NCBI RefSeq assembly: GCF_000717055.1
Contig: NZ_JNXI01000003.1
Span: 248,001-312,000, forward strand
Source: Streptomyces iakyrus
GTDB lineage: Bacteria; Actinomycetota; Actinomycetes; Streptomycetales; Streptomycetaceae
Direction: 5' to 3'
DNA: 64,000 bases
A model generated the notes under the pieces. The model was not told the DNA's origin. It worked only from the letters and a program-made list of their open reading frames with translations, and ran no database searches. Positions 32,798 to 42,565 of this stretch are shown piece by piece. Position numbers and translations under genes: made by a program. Positions within the stretch are counted from its first letter, which is position 1. The number at the start of each line of letters is the position of its first letter.

Positions 32798-34813
32798 GTG
32801 TTCAGGGGGATCGACGAGGTCGACTGGGCCTCGCTGCGCCATGCGCACGGCAGTGCGGAGGACGTTCCCGGATTACTGCGGGGACTGGCCTCCGCCGACC
32901 CGGCCGAGCGGCAGACCGCGCTCGACGGGATGTACGGCGCCGTGCACCACCGGGGCGAGGTGTACGACTCGACGCTCGCCTGTGTTCCGATTCTCCTCGC
33001 GCTCGCCGTCCGCCCGGAGGTGCGGGACCGGGCGGGAATCGTGGAGCTCCTCGTCAGCATCGGCGACGAGGACGGCGCCCGCGGTGATCTCGCGGCCCGG
33101 GCCCGCGCGGTGCTGCGCGCGCGGGCCGGCGTCTTCGTCCGGCTCGCGGGAGACGCCGACCCGGGGGTGCGCCAGGCGGTTCCCGGGGCGCTGGTGCGGT
33201 TCCTCGACCCGCCGGCGCGGGTGCTCGCCCTGGTGCGGGAGCGGATCACCGTGGAGCGGGACGACAAGGTCCTGCTCGCCCTGACGGAAAGCCTCGGCCT
33301 GTTCGCGCGGCGGCACCGCCTGACCAGCGATGCCCACGCCGCCGAAGCGGCCCGCCTGCTGACCGAACTGACCAGGCCCCCCTGCGGCCCCGGGCTCCGG
33401 CTCGCCGCACTCGGCCAGCTCGCGGCGTGCGCCCCCGAGCTGCTCCCCGCCGATCTCGTACCGTCCGTCGTCCGGCTGCTCCGGGACAGATCCGCACAGC
33501 GGGGCTCTGCCGCGGGAGACGCGTACGAGGGTCCCGGTCCGGACACGCTGGCCGGCCGGCTGCTGCGGCTGCGCCCCTCGGACGAGGAAGGCTCCCGGCT
33601 GCTGCGGACCCTGCACTCCGCGCTCGGCAGCCGGGTGGCCGACCGCATCGCCCTGCTGTGCGGGCAGTTGACCAGTCCGGATCCCCTCGACCGGTGCAAC
33701 GGCGTGTGGATGACGGCCGGGCTGTTCCGCGAGTGGCGTGACGGCCACGCGGGGCCGGTCACCCTCATCGGCGGTCAACTGGGCGCGCAGGAGGTTCGGT
33801 TGCACGACGCGGCGGTCGCCGTCCTGGTGGAGCTCGGCGAGCTGGCCGCGCCCGCCGCCGACCAGCTGCACGCGCTGGTCACGTACCGTCCCGGGCTGCG
33901 CATACGACACCGGGAGCGGAGTGCTCCCGCCCTGGGCGGTCCGCTCAAGGCCCTGGCCGGGACGGGGGACGCGCGGGCCGCACCGGTGCTGGCCGAGGTG
34001 CTGGCGGGTCCGGTCGTACCGGACGACCTGGGGCTGGTGATACCCCACCTCGGCCGCGCGGCCCTGCCGCTCGCTCCGGCGCTGCGGCGGCGGCTCGCCC
34101 GCGTGCCGCTCGACGCGCCCGACCTCCACCAGCGGGCGCTTCCCCTGCTGTCGGCCGTCACCGCCCTGGGCGACGCCGAGTCCCTGCCCGCGGTCCTGCG
34201 TCTGCTGCGCGGTGTGCCCGACGGGCTGCGGCGACGCGATGCCGTCACGGAGGCCGCGGTCCGGGCCCTCGGCGTGTTCGGCAGCGGCGCGCGCGAGGCG
34301 ATACCGGATCTGTGCGGGCTGCTGGATACGGACTGCGCCGTCGCGGCGGCGGACGCGCTGTGGTCGGTCACGGGCGACGCGGATGCCGTACTGCCGGTGC
34401 TGCTGCGGGAGCTGACGGGCCCCGCGAGCGACCGGCGCCGTGCCGCGGCCGTACTGGGGCGGCTGGGCCCGGCGGCCCGGCCGGCCCTGCCCGGGCTGCG
34501 CGAAGCGGCCGGCTCCGGGGACGCGTGGGCGCGGGCCACGGCCGCGTGCGCGGTGTGGCGCACCACCGGGGAACCGGAAGGTTTCCTCGCCCTCCTCCGC
34601 TCCACGTGGGCGCGACACCCGCGCACCCGCAGAACGATCGCCGCGCACCTCTCGGCCATGGGACCGGCGGGAACTCCCCTGCACGACGTGCTCCGGGCGG
34701 AACTCGCCGATCTTCGGCGGCACCGCCCCGACTCCGGCGGCCAGGGCATCCGCGAGGACCTGGGGTTGCTGCGGGAGTGCCGGGAGGCGCTGGCCGGGCG
34801 GGCGCACCGGTAG
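32798..34813 (+). CDS. HEAT-repeat protein
   Basis: 671 aa from GTG 32798, which has GGGGGAGG five bases upstream; frame also stays open to TTG 32750. It is almost entirely alpha-helical repeats of the HEAT/PBS-lyase type, e.g. LVSIGDEDGARGDLAARARAVL, LAGDADPGVRQAVPGALVRFL and LGRLGPAARPALPGLREAAGSG, in at least ten units. Such solenoids bind proteins or nucleic acids; there is no catalytic domain. Members are common in Streptomyces and uncharacterised. It is monocistronic and ends nine bases before the convergent Rv1733c-like gene. Confidence 0.82.
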   Translation: MFRGIDEVDWASLRHAHGSAEDVPGLLRGLASADPAERQTALDGMYGAVHHRGEVYDSTLACVPILLALAVRPEVRDRAGIVELLVSIGDEDGARGDLAARARAVLRARAGVFVRLAGDADPGVRQAVPGALVRFLDPPARVLALVRERITVERDDKVLLALTESLGLFARRHRLTSDAHAAEAARLLTELTRPPCGPGLRLAALGQLAACAPELLPADLVPSVVRLLRDRSAQRGSAAGDAYEGPGPDTLAGRLLRLRPSDEEGSRLLRTLHSALGSRVADRIALLCGQLTSPDPLDRCNGVWMTAGLFREWRDGHAGPVTLIGGQLGAQEVRLHDAAVAVLVELGELAAPAADQLHALVTYRPGLRIRHRERSAPALGGPLKALAGTGDARAAPVLAEVLAGPVVPDDLGLVIPHLGRAALPLAPALRRRLARVPLDAPDLHQRALPLLSAVTALGDAESLPAVLRLLRGVPDGLRRRDAVTEAAVRALGVFGSGAREAIPDLCGLLDTDCAVAAADALWSVTGDADAVLPVLLRELTGPASDRRRAAAVLGRLGPAARPALPGLREAAGSGDAWARATAACAVWRTTGEPEGFLALLRSTWARHPRTRRTIAAHLSAMGPAGTPLHDVLRAELADLRRHRPDSGGQGIREDLGLLRECREALAGRAHR

Positions 34814-34822
34814 GGCCCCGCC

Positions 34823-35407
34823 TCACCCCGTCGTACGCCCCCACATCGGGCCGAAGCGGGCCCACTCCGCATCCCACTGGTCGATCCGGCGGCACTCCAG
34901 GCGGCTGCGCAGGGCACGGCCGGCGATCAGGGGCACGGCCGCGCCGCACAGGCCTGCCACGCCGCCGATCAGAAGCGCCCTCACACGGGCCTGGGACTCG
35001 GTGACGGGCCGGGTGACCTGGCGGCCCTCGGGGTCCGTCCACACGGTGACCGGGGCCCCGGCGGCGCTGCCCGCGGGGACCCTCAGCTGGCCGGAGTGCC
35101 GGGAGCCGTCCTCGGCGGTCCACCGTGCCGTCGCCCACACCTGCTCGGCGCGGGCGGCAGGGGCGTTCTCGGTGGCCGTCCCCGGAGCGCGCTCGGCGAG
35201 CCGGGCCACGAGGGGGCGCCACTCGACGCGTTCCCGGGCCAGTCCGTCCGCCACGGAACGGCTCACCGTCGTCCCGGCCAGCACCCCGGCGAGCACGGTG
35301 AGCGTCCACACGCCCAGGAGGACCCAGGCCTCCACCCTGTCGGCGCGGCGCTTGAGCGGATTGCGCCGCCAGCGCCACAGCCACACCCTCGGACCACGTA
35401 ACGCCAT
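34823..35407 (-). CDS. Rv1733c-like two-helix membrane protein
   Basis: 194 aa from ATG 35407, with GGAGGAGG upstream. N-terminal RVWLWRWRRNPLKRRADRVEAW leads into a membrane helix (about 27-46). An extracytoplasmic domain of ~90 residues with a TWTD/VWTDPEGRQV segment follows, then a second helix (about 145-165) and a short cytoplasmic tail. This is the Rv1733c family of actinobacterial membrane proteins, widespread in Streptomyces and of unknown function. In mycobacteria the founding member belongs to the dormancy response; no such link is seen here. Confidence 0.85.
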   Translation of the reverse strand: MALRGPRVWLWRWRRNPLKRRADRVEAWVLLGVWTLTVLAGVLAGTTVSRSVADGLARERVEWRPLVARLAERAPGTATENAPAARAEQVWATARWTAEDGSRHSGQLRVPAGSAAGAPVTVWTDPEGRQVTRPVTESQARVRALLIGGVAGLCGAAVPLIAGRALRSRLECRRIDQWDAEWARFGPMWGRTTG

Positions 35408-35689
35408 CGAAGGCCTCCTCCTCACGAGCCCACGACCATCTCGCCGCCCTCCCCATACGGACGGCGGCGCCTGGATGCTCACTGCACCTACCCGGCGTGA
35501 CGGTCCCCACGGCCCCCGCACTCGCCGGCGCCCTGGGGAACGGGCCCTGGCGACTGCCGCACACCTCTCCGCCGACACCCCGCTGACCTGCGGCGGAGCA
35601 CGGCCCGGGGGTGACTGTCAGTGGCCGGGTGCAGACTGGCCGATGTCCGGGACGAAGGCGTCGACGGAGACGCCGCGGAGGTGATCGGC

Positions 35690-36778
35690 ATGACCGAGGT
35701 ACTGCTCGCCGTGGGCACGCGCAAAGGCCTGTTCATCGGACGCCGGCGAGGGGGTGGCGGCTGGGAGTTCGACGAGAGCCCCTACTTCAACGCGCAGGCC
35801 GTGTACTCGGTCGCCATCGACACCCGGGCCGGGTCCCCGCGGCTACTGGTGGGCGGCGACAGCTCACACTGGGGCCCGTCCGTGTTCCACTCCGACGACC
35901 TGGGCCGCACCTGGACCGAACCGGCCACCCCGGCGGTCAAGTTCCCCCAGGACACCGGGGCGTCCCTGGAGCGGGTGTGGCAGCTGCACCCGGCCGCCGC
36001 CGAGCCGGACGTGGTGTACGCGGGGACGGAACCGGCCGCGCTGTACCGCTCGGAGGACCGCGGCGAGACGTTCGAGCTGGTCCGGCCCCTGTGGGAGCAC
36101 CCCACGCGGTCCAAGTGGGTGCCGGGCGGCGGCGGTGAGGGTCTGCACACCGTGCTCACCGACGCGCGCGACCCGCGGGCGGTGACGGTCGCCGTCTCGA
36201 CCGCCGGTGTGTTCCGCACGCAGGACGGCGGCGCGAGCTGGGCCCCCTCCAACTCGGGTGTCTCCGCGGTGTTCCTGCCCGACCCGAACCCGGAGTTCGG
36301 CCAGTGCGTGCACAAGGTCGCGCGGGACGCCGCCACCCCGGACCGGCTGTATCTGCAGAACCACTGGGGGGTGTACCGCAGCGACGACGCGGGCGCGCAC
36401 TGGACGGACATCGGCGAGGGCCTCCCGTCCACCTTCGGCTTCGCGGCGGTGGCGCACCCGCACAGGGGCGACACGGCGTACGTGTTCCCGATCAACGCCG
36501 ACGCCGACCGGGTCCCGGCCGACCACCGGTGCCGGGTCTACCGGACGGCGGACGCGGGCAAGAGCTGGGAGCCGCTCTCGGCGGGCCTGCCCCAGGAGGA
36601 CCACTACGGCACGGTGCTGCGCGACGCGATGTGCACGGACGACGCCGACCCAGCGGGCGTCTACTTCGGCAACCGCAACGGCGAGGTGTTCGCGTCGGCG
36701 GACGACGGTGACAGCTGGCGGCAGCTCGCCTCGCACCTGCCGGACGTGCTGTGCGTGCGGGCCGCGCTCGTCGGCTGA
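35690..36778 (+). CDS. BNR/Asp-box beta-propeller protein
   Basis: 362 aa from ATG 35690, with GGAGG eight bases upstream. It has at least six Asp-box turns of the S-x-D-x-G-x-x-W kind: [40 protein letters not shown] and SADDGDSW, spaced through the chain. This gives a six-or-more-bladed propeller like sialidases and photosystem assembly factors. There is no signal peptide, so it is cytosolic, and the sialidase catalytic Arg triad is not evident. Annotation as exo-alpha-sialidase would overreach. Substrate or partner is unknown. Confidence 0.85.
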   Translation: MTEVLLAVGTRKGLFIGRRRGGGGWEFDESPYFNAQAVYSVAIDTRAGSPRLLVGGDSSHWGPSVFHSDDLGRTWTEPATPAVKFPQDTGASLERVWQLHPAAAEPDVVYAGTEPAALYRSEDRGETFELVRPLWEHPTRSKWVPGGGGEGLHTVLTDARDPRAVTVAVSTAGVFRTQDGGASWAPSNSGVSAVFLPDPNPEFGQCVHKVARDAATPDRLYLQNHWGVYRSDDAGAHWTDIGEGLPSTFGFAAVAHPHRGDTAYVFPINADADRVPADHRCRVYRTADAGKSWEPLSAGLPQEDHYGTVLRDAMCTDDADPAGVYFGNRNGEVFASADDGDSWRQLASHLPDVLCVRAALVG

Positions 36779-36866
36779 GGCGCGGACACGGCAGGGGGGC
36801 GAAGGTGCGCACAGGCGTTGGCCACCGGTTGATCGCCGCTGCCCGTACGGCAGTAGGGTGACGCCC

Positions 36867-37544
36867 GTGGCACCACGACCCTTGCATGAAATCGTCGAAG
36901 CGGGCTGGGCGAAGGCCCTGGAACCGGTGGCTGAACGCGTCGCCGCGATGGGGGACTTCCTCCGCGCGGAGATCGCCGCGGGACGCACCTACCTCCCGGC
37001 CGGGCCGAACGTCCTGCGGGCCTTCCAGCAGCCCTTCGACGACGTGCGGGTCCTGATCGTCGGTCAGGACCCGTACCCCACTCCGGGGCACGCGGTGGGG
37101 CTGTCGTTCTCGGTCGCGCCCGAGGTGCGGCCGCTGCCCGGCAGCCTCATCAACATCTACCGCGAGCTGCACGCCGACCTGGGGCTCCCCCAGCCGTCCA
37201 ACGGTGACCTCACACCGTGGACGCAGCAGGGCGTGCTGCTGCTCAACAGGGCCCTGACCACCGCCCCGCGCAAGCCCGCCGCCCACCGCGGCAAGGGCTG
37301 GGAGGAGGTCACGGAGCAGGCCATCCGGGCCCTGGCGGCGCGTGGCAAGCCGCTGGTGTCCATCCTGTGGGGCCGTGACGCCCGCAATCTGCGTCCGCTC
37401 CTGGGCGACCTGCCCTCCGTCGAGTCCGCCCACCCCTCCCCCATGTCGGCCGACCGCGGCTTCTTCGGCTCCCGTCCGTTCAGCCGGGCCAACGACCTGC
37501 TGATCCGCCAGGGCGGCCAACCGGTGGACTGGCGTCTGCCGTGA
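36867..37544 (+). CDS. ung: Uracil-DNA glycosylase, family 1
   Basis: 225 aa from GTG 36867. The catalytic water-activating motif is GQDPYP (Asp68). PPxxLxN-like [19 protein letters not shown], and the His-containing HPSP (His ~189), followed by [11 protein letters not shown] (the leucine-loop region), complete the family 1 set. It removes uracil from DNA to start base-excision repair. Its TGA overlaps the GTG of the following gene, so the two are translationally coupled. Confidence 0.97.
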   Translation: MAPRPLHEIVEAGWAKALEPVAERVAAMGDFLRAEIAAGRTYLPAGPNVLRAFQQPFDDVRVLIVGQDPYPTPGHAVGLSFSVAPEVRPLPGSLINIYRELHADLGLPQPSNGDLTPWTQQGVLLLNRALTTAPRKPAAHRGKGWEEVTEQAIRALAARGKPLVSILWGRDARNLRPLLGDLPSVESAHPSPMSADRGFFGSRPFSRANDLLIRQGGQPVDWRLP

Positions 37545-38527
37545 GCGGGGCGTCGGAGGAGTCCGGGTTCCTCGCCGTGGACTCCGGCGGCTCCGGGCTC
37601 CGGGCCGTGCTGGGGACCGCCGAGCGGGGACCGCTGGCCCGGCGGGCGTCCGGTGAGCCGGTCCGCACCGGTGACCGGGGCATCGATCCCGGGCACTTCA
37701 TGGCGCAACTCGTGCCGCTGGTGCGCGCCTTGACCGCCGATGCGGGAGCGGTGCCGTTGACCGCCGTCGCCGTCGGCGCGGCCGGGCTGGCCTCCCTGGG
37801 TGCCGGGCTGCGCGCCGAACTGCCCGGCGCACTGGCCCGGGAGTGGGGCGTGCGCAGGGTCGCCCTGGCCGCCGACGCCGTGACCGCCTACGTGGGCGCG
37901 CTCGGGCCGCGGCCCGGTGCCGTGATCGCCGGCGGCACGGGACTGATCGCCGTGGGCACCGACCTGACCGGCTGGCGGCGTGCGGACGGCTGGGGGCATC
38001 TGCTCGGCGACTGCGGGAGCGGCGCCTGGATCGGGCGGGCCGGTCTGGAGGCCGCGCTGCGCGCCCACGACGGGCGCGAGGGTGGCTCGGCCCCGCTGCT
38101 GGCCCGCGCCGAGGAGGTGTTCGGGCCCGTCGCCGGGCTGCCCTGCGCGCTGTATCCCCGCCCCGACCGGCCCGCCGTACTCGCCTCCTTCGCACCCGGC
38201 GTGGCCGCCTGCGCCGGCGAGGACCCCGTCGCCGCGGGCATCCTGCGGGAAGCGGCCCGGCACATGGCCGACTCCGCCGCGGCCGTGTGCCCCTCGGGCG
38301 GAGAGCCGCGTGTCGCCGTCACCGGAGGCCTGTTCAAACTGGGCGACCCGCTGCTCGGGCCGCTGGACGAGGAGCTGACGCGGCGGCTCCCTCGGGTTCG
38401 GCGGGTGCCGGCCGAGGGCGATCCGCTGCACGGCTCGGTGCGCATCGCGACGGACCTGAGCACGGGTTCGCTCACGCTGCCGGGTGACGGGACCCTGCTG
38501 TCCGTGACCACCCGGTCGGGTGATTGA
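37541..38527 (+). CDS. BadF/BadG-type ATPase, N-acetylglucosamine kinase-like
   Basis: 328 aa, starting at GTG 37541 inside the ung stop (GTGA). ASKHA fold: [15 protein letters not shown] (phosphate-1, about 11-25), [24 protein letters not shown] (about 127-138), [20 protein letters not shown] (a hallmark of GlcNAc-kinase-like BadF proteins) and VTGGLFKLG (adenosine loop). It probably phosphorylates an N-acetyl-hexosamine with ATP, feeding cell-wall recycling or chitin-derived GlcNAc use. A DasR-like box 3 kb away is consistent with, but does not prove, an amino-sugar theme. The coupling with ung is probably accidental. Confidence 0.88.
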   Translation: MSGASEESGFLAVDSGGSGLRAVLGTAERGPLARRASGEPVRTGDRGIDPGHFMAQLVPLVRALTADAGAVPLTAVAVGAAGLASLGAGLRAELPGALAREWGVRRVALAADAVTAYVGALGPRPGAVIAGGTGLIAVGTDLTGWRRADGWGHLLGDCGSGAWIGRAGLEAALRAHDGREGGSAPLLARAEEVFGPVAGLPCALYPRPDRPAVLASFAPGVAACAGEDPVAAGILREAARHMADSAAAVCPSGGEPRVAVTGGLFKLGDPLLGPLDEELTRRLPRVRRVPAEGDPLHGSVRIATDLSTGSLTLPGDGTLLSVTTRSGD

Positions 38528-38637
38528 TCCGATCACATCCCATCGGCATGTAACACATCAGACAAAACAGGATGGATACCGCTCACCTGCACCCTCCCCG
38601 AACAGGGGAACCCAAGAAGCCAGTAACATGCGGCGCC

Positions 38638-39561
38638 ATGAGTTCCCCCACTGGGCCCGCGGATGGCCTGCCCGTACGAATGCCGCGCCCCCGCCAGCCC
38701 GGACGGCACCGCCGTCCCGAGCCGCTGGTTGCTCCCGAGGGCGCGCCGGCGCTCGTCCTCGCCGTGCCGGGGACGCCCAGTAGCGCCACGCGCAGCCTCG
38801 CCGAAGAGGTCGTGAGCATCGCCCGCTCCGAGCTGCCCGGCCTCGACGCCCGCATCGGATACCTCGACGGGGACAACGCGGAGTTCCCCACGCTGCAGGC
38901 CGTGCTCGTGCACGCCGCCGAGGAGCGCACGGCCCGCTTCGAACAGGCCCGTGCCGCCGGCATGGACGTCAAGATGCCCGACGGCCCCGTCGCCGTCGTC
39001 GTCCCGCTGCTCGCCGGCCCGGACAGCGCACTGCTGCGCCAGGTCCGCCAGGCCCTCATGGAGAGCCGGGTCGCCGCCGAGCTGACCGACGTCCTCGGCC
39101 CGCACCCGCTGCTCGCCGAGGCGCTGCACGTGCGGCTGTCCGAGGCCGGTCTGGCCCGTGCGGACCGTGCACGGCTGTTCACCGTGGCGACCGCCGCGGA
39201 CGGCATCGTCCTGGCGTCCGTGGGCGGTGACGAGGCCGTGCAGGCGGCAGGGATCACGGGCATGCTGCTGGCCGCGCGCCTCGCCGTGCCGGTGATGGCC
39301 GCGGCCCTGGACCAGGAGGGCTCCATCGCGTCCGTCGCCGAGCAGCTGCGCTCCTCCGGCTCGCAGCAGTTGGCGCTCGCGCCGTATCTGATCGGCCCGG
39401 AGATCGAGCAGGGCCTGATCGAGGAGGCCGCGAAGGAGGCGGGCTGCTCCGCCGCCGAGTCGCTCGGCGCGTACCCGGCGATCGGCAAGCTCGCCCTGGC
39501 CAAGTACACGACGGCGCTGGGCATCGCGCCGCAGCAGGCGCAGAGCACGCCGGTGCGCTGA
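38638..39561 (+). CDS. Sirohydrochlorin-chelatase-fold (CbiX-like) protein lacking the usual histidines
   Basis: 307 aa. After a ~38-residue Pro/Arg-rich extension come two CbiX-like repeats: ALVLAVPGTPSSATRSLAEEVVSIA and ARLFTVATAADGIVLASVGGDEA. True sirohydrochlorin chelatases carry HGSR at the first strand end and a second metal His. Here the equivalent reads PGTPSS, and the second site has PLLAGPDS with no His. So although databases would call it a chelatase for siroheme or cobalamin, it may not insert metal and could be a binding or regulatory paralogue. A loose GlnR-like GTAAC-N6-GACAA lies at 38550-38565. Confidence 0.75.
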   Translation: MSSPTGPADGLPVRMPRPRQPGRHRRPEPLVAPEGAPALVLAVPGTPSSATRSLAEEVVSIARSELPGLDARIGYLDGDNAEFPTLQAVLVHAAEERTARFEQARAAGMDVKMPDGPVAVVVPLLAGPDSALLRQVRQALMESRVAAELTDVLGPHPLLAEALHVRLSEAGLARADRARLFTVATAADGIVLASVGGDEAVQAAGITGMLLAARLAVPVMAAALDQEGSIASVAEQLRSSGSQQLALAPYLIGPEIEQGLIEEAAKEAGCSAAESLGAYPAIGKLALAKYTTALGIAPQQAQSTPVR

Positions 39562-39586
39562 CGCGGGGCACCGCGCGCAACACGGT

Positions 39587-39617
39587 GAAGGCCCGCTCCG
39601 GTTCGGAGGGGGCCTTC
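39587..39617. terminator. Bidirectional hairpin terminator
   Basis: GAAGGCCC (39587-39594) pairs with GGGCCTTC (39610-39617), and an inner CTCCG/CGGAG stem lies between. It sits between the convergent chelatase-like and lactonase genes. Confidence 0.65.
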
Positions 39618-39659
39618 GCCGTCGGGGGCGGTTGTCCGGTGGGGTGGGGTGACTCCGGC

Positions 39660-40685
39660 TCAGGCGAGGGCCACGCAGGACGCCGCCGGCACCCTGATCG
39701 AGCCGCCTCGTCGCGGGACGCCCGTGAGCGGGTCGACCGCGAACCAGGTCACGTCGCCGGAGCGCTCGTTGGCGACGTAGAGGAAGCCGTCGCAGGCGGC
39801 CAGGGCGCGGGGCCAGTGGCCGCCGCAGTGCACCGTGGTGACGAGCCGCAGCTCGTCGCCCTGCACGGCGAGCACGGACAGGACGTCCTCGCCGCGGGTG
39901 GCGGTCCACACGAAGCGTCCGTCGGGCGAGGTGACGATGCCGGAGGGGTAGGCGTCGCGCGCCGGTGCGCCGGGCAGGACCGGGGTCTCGGACAGCGGCG
40001 TCAGGACGCCTTCCGCCGCGTCCCAGCGGCACACGGTCACGGAGGGGCTCAGTTCGTTGACGACGTAGGCGTACGCGCCGTCCGGGTGGAAGGCCAGGTG
40101 GCGCGGCCCCGAGCCGGGGCGCAGGGCGGTCTCCCGGTACAGGGCGAGAGCCCCGTCCACCAGCGTGCACACGCGCACCGAGTCCGTGCCGAGGTCCACG
40201 CTGACGGCCCACCGGCCGCTCGGGTCGGGCTGCACCTGGTGGGCGTGCGGCCCCTGCTGGCGGGGCGTGTGCGGCCCGGCACCGGTGTGCCGGAGCACGC
40301 CGGAAGCGGACCGCGCGAGGGTGCCGTCGGGGCGGACGGGGACCGCGGTGACACTGCCGGAGCCGTAGTTGGCGGTCAGGACGTGCCCCGCGAACAGGCT
40401 GAGGTGGGTCGGTCCGCTGCCGCCGACCGGCACGGGCCGCCCGGCCGGCTCGGGCTTGTCCCCGGACACCCGGTAGGCGGCCACCGTACCCTCGGCCGTC
40501 TCACTGACCGCGTACAGCGTCTCCCCGTCTCGGGCGAGGGCCAGGTAGGAGGGGTCCGGGACGGCTTGCACGCTGCTCAGCACGGTCAGCGCGCCGGTGC
40601 CGGGGTCGGCCTGCGCGGTCACGATCCCGGGGCCGCCGGCCGCCGTGAACGACCCGATGAACGCCCGTCGCCTGCCGTCCGCCAC
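39660..40685 (-). CDS. Lactonase family beta-propeller (6-phosphogluconolactonase-like)
   Basis: 341 aa from GTG 40685, with AGGGGACA upstream. It is a seven-bladed propeller of the YbhE/Pgl family: AFIGSFTAAGGPGIVTAQADPGTGAL at the start, repeated (D/P)-x-G-x-x-xY/V-x-x-N blades such as PDGAYAYVVNELSPSVTV and CDGFLYVANERSGDVTWF, and GTGAGPHTPRQQGPHAHQVQ-type central loop with His and Arg. Family members hydrolyse 6-phosphogluconolactone or similar lactones, though many are unproven. A GGTCTAGACC palindrome just upstream points to a GntR-family regulator, probably DasR. Confidence 0.88.
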   Translation of the reverse strand: MADGRRRAFIGSFTAAGGPGIVTAQADPGTGALTVLSSVQAVPDPSYLALARDGETLYAVSETAEGTVAAYRVSGDKPEPAGRPVPVGGSGPTHLSLFAGHVLTANYGSGSVTAVPVRPDGTLARSASGVLRHTGAGPHTPRQQGPHAHQVQPDPSGRWAVSVDLGTDSVRVCTLVDGALALYRETALRPGSGPRHLAFHPDGAYAYVVNELSPSVTVCRWDAAEGVLTPLSETPVLPGAPARDAYPSGIVTSPDGRFVWTATRGEDVLSVLAVQGDELRLVTTVHCGGHWPRALAACDGFLYVANERSGDVTWFAVDPLTGVPRRGGSIRVPAASCVALA

Positions 40686-40738
40686 CGCTGTCCCCTCTCG
40701 CCTGCGCCGTCCGGAAGAACCGCGCAGCCGATCATGCA

Positions 40739-40752
40739 AGGTCTAGACCAGG
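40739..40752. promoter_or_regulatory. DasR-responsive-element-like site upstream of the lactonase gene
   Basis: AGGTCTAGACCAGG contains the perfect 10-bp palindrome GGTCTAGACC (40740-40749), the core of the DasR element (ACTGGTCTAGACCA and variants). It lies 54 bp upstream of the lactonase start. GntR proteins of the same HutC subfamily could also bind. Confidence 0.6.
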
Positions 40753-40876
40753 CGGTCAAGGGGTGGTTCGGCCGGTCGGGCCCGGCCCGCCCGGGGGTAC
40801 GCGGGGCCCGGTCGGCGCGGCCCAGCCCCCCTGCTCCCGCAGCCGGGTCAGCTCCTCGGAGCCCTCAGTTACCCCG

Positions 40877-42349
40877 TCAAGCCCCCACCAGAGGCGAGCC
40901 CGAGGGCGTGCGCAGGGGGCGGGCCAGTTCGGTCAAGGCTCGTTCCAGGCCGTGCACGTGGGCCAGGGCGGGTCCCGCGTCAGGCAGTCCGTCCGTGTGG
41001 ACCGCGATGTCCCTGCCCTCGGTGAGGGCTTCGACGGCCGCCTCGACCCGGCGGCAGGCCGTGGCCAGGCGGGTGTCGTGGGAGGCCTCCGGGTCGGCGG
41101 CGACGGCGACCAGGCCGCGGATCTCCCGGGCGCAGTCGTCGAGGAGGTCCAGGACGTGCCGGGCCCGGCGCTTGCGGCCGAGCATCGGGTTCAGCGGGTG
41201 CACGAGCGGGGCGACGGAGAGCCGTACCCGGGCGAGGAGCTGCTCCAGCTCCGCCACCCGCGGGGCGGGGTCGGCGTCGGCCGCACCCGCGAGCCGGCGG
41301 GCGGTCTCGACGGCGCAGGCGTGCACACAACGCAGGGCCCGCCGGATCCAGGCGTCGGTGATGCTGTGGGTGGTGACGGGCAGGACGAGGATCACGGCGA
41401 GGGCGGCGCCGAGCGCCCCGACACCGGTCTCGGCGAGCCGCAGGGCGAGCAGGTCCGGGCCGAGCACGCCCAGGAGGCCGTAGAGCAGTCCGGCGAGGAG
41501 GGTGACCCAGAGCATCATCCACGTGTAGGACAGGGCGGCCGTGTAGAAGATGCCGAAGACGCAGACAGCGGCGAGGGCGGCCGTGACGGCGGGATCGCCG
41601 TGCACGGGCATGGCCACGAGCAGGCCGAGGCCGATGCCGATGACCGTGCCGAGCAGCCGCCGGAAGCCGCGGACCAGGGTCTCGCCGCGCGAGGTGGTGT
41701 TGACGAAGATCCACCAGGTAGCGCCGACAGCCCAGTACCAGCGCTGCCCGGACACCAGCTGGCCCACGACGAGGGCGAAGCCGGCTCCGGCGGTCGCCTG
41801 GACCGCCTGGCGGGTGGTGACCCGGGCCAGACCGGTGCCGCCCGGCGGCGCGGGCACGGCGGGCGGGGGCAGGCGCCGCTCGTAGCACCACAGGCCGAAG
41901 CGCACCGCTGCGGCGGCGAGGACGGACAGCAGGACCGCGGCGTACAGCTGGGGCAACTGGTCGGTGGTGGCGTGCAGGAACTGCGCCACGAAGAAGGTCA
42001 TGAACGCGAACACGCCGAGGCTGTGCCCGCGCGGACCCCAGCGCCGCGCGTACACGCCCGCGCCGACCACGGCGAGGAACGTGAGGTCCCGCGCCACCGG
42101 GTGGTCGTGCAGCTCGGCCGCGGCGGTGAGGACGGGCAGGCCGACGGCGGGCAGCAGCGCGGTCGTGACGGCCTGGCCGCGGACCGTCGCGTCGGTGACG
42201 GTGAACAGGGCGAGCAGGGCGGCGAGACCGCCGGTGACGGTACCCGTGAGGGAGTGCCCGGCGAGGCCGCACAGGGCCACCGCGAGCGCGATGCCGAGCA
42301 CGGCTCGCGCGGCGAACCGCAAACGCGTCCGCCCTGGATCCGGAGCCAT
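40877..42349 (-). CDS. FUSC family membrane protein (second in the window)
   Basis: 490 aa from ATG 42349 (GTG 42367 in frame is an alternative). Two bundles of membrane helices (about 15-150 and 190-330) carry FUSC features: GAGFALVVGQLVSGQRWYWAVGATWWIFVNTTSRGETLVRGFRRLLGT-like core, read here in part, and RYW/QRWYW. A ~170-residue soluble C-terminus follows. It probably exports an aromatic or weak acid. It shares only the fold with the FUSC at 16376. A divergent Lrp/AsnC gene upstream could regulate it. Confidence 0.86.
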   Translation of the reverse strand: MAPDPGRTRLRFAARAVLGIALAVALCGLAGHSLTGTVTGGLAALLALFTVTDATVRGQAVTTALLPAVGLPVLTAAAELHDHPVARDLTFLAVVGAGVYARRWGPRGHSLGVFAFMTFFVAQFLHATTDQLPQLYAAVLLSVLAAAAVRFGLWCYERRLPPPAVPAPPGGTGLARVTTRQAVQATAGAGFALVVGQLVSGQRWYWAVGATWWIFVNTTSRGETLVRGFRRLLGTVIGIGLGLLVAMPVHGDPAVTAALAAVCVFGIFYTAALSYTWMMLWVTLLAGLLYGLLGVLGPDLLALRLAETGVGALGAALAVILVLPVTTHSITDAWIRRALRCVHACAVETARRLAGAADADPAPRVAELEQLLARVRLSVAPLVHPLNPMLGRKRRARHVLDLLDDCAREIRGLVAVAADPEASHDTRLATACRRVEAAVEALTEGRDIAVHTDGLPDAGPALAHVHGLERALTELARPLRTPSGSPLVGA

Positions 42350-42565
42350 GAACACCCTCTTCAGCACCGCTTACCGCCCCTTTCGCACCACCGGCCATGA
42401 GTACGCATGAAAAAGGCGCCGCGGGATCCGCAGCGCCATCGACGCACCTATATCAGCACCCCGGGGGCCACTGGCTCAACCGGCTCCTTCTAGACTGGTC
42501 CATTGGTACAGGTGGAGCGGCCGGGAGGCGGCCGCGGCAGAGCCAACGGACGAGGAGGTCGCCCC

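Noticed and set aside
38550..38565. GTAAC-N6-GACAA as a GlnR box before the chelatase-like gene
   Set aside because: The second half departs from GAAAC at two positions and there is no second box. Noted only as a loose resemblance.
42487..42520. TCTAGACTGGTCCATTGG as a second DasR element before the Lrp gene
   Set aside because: Only one half-site fits; the other half does not match, and no symmetric core is present.
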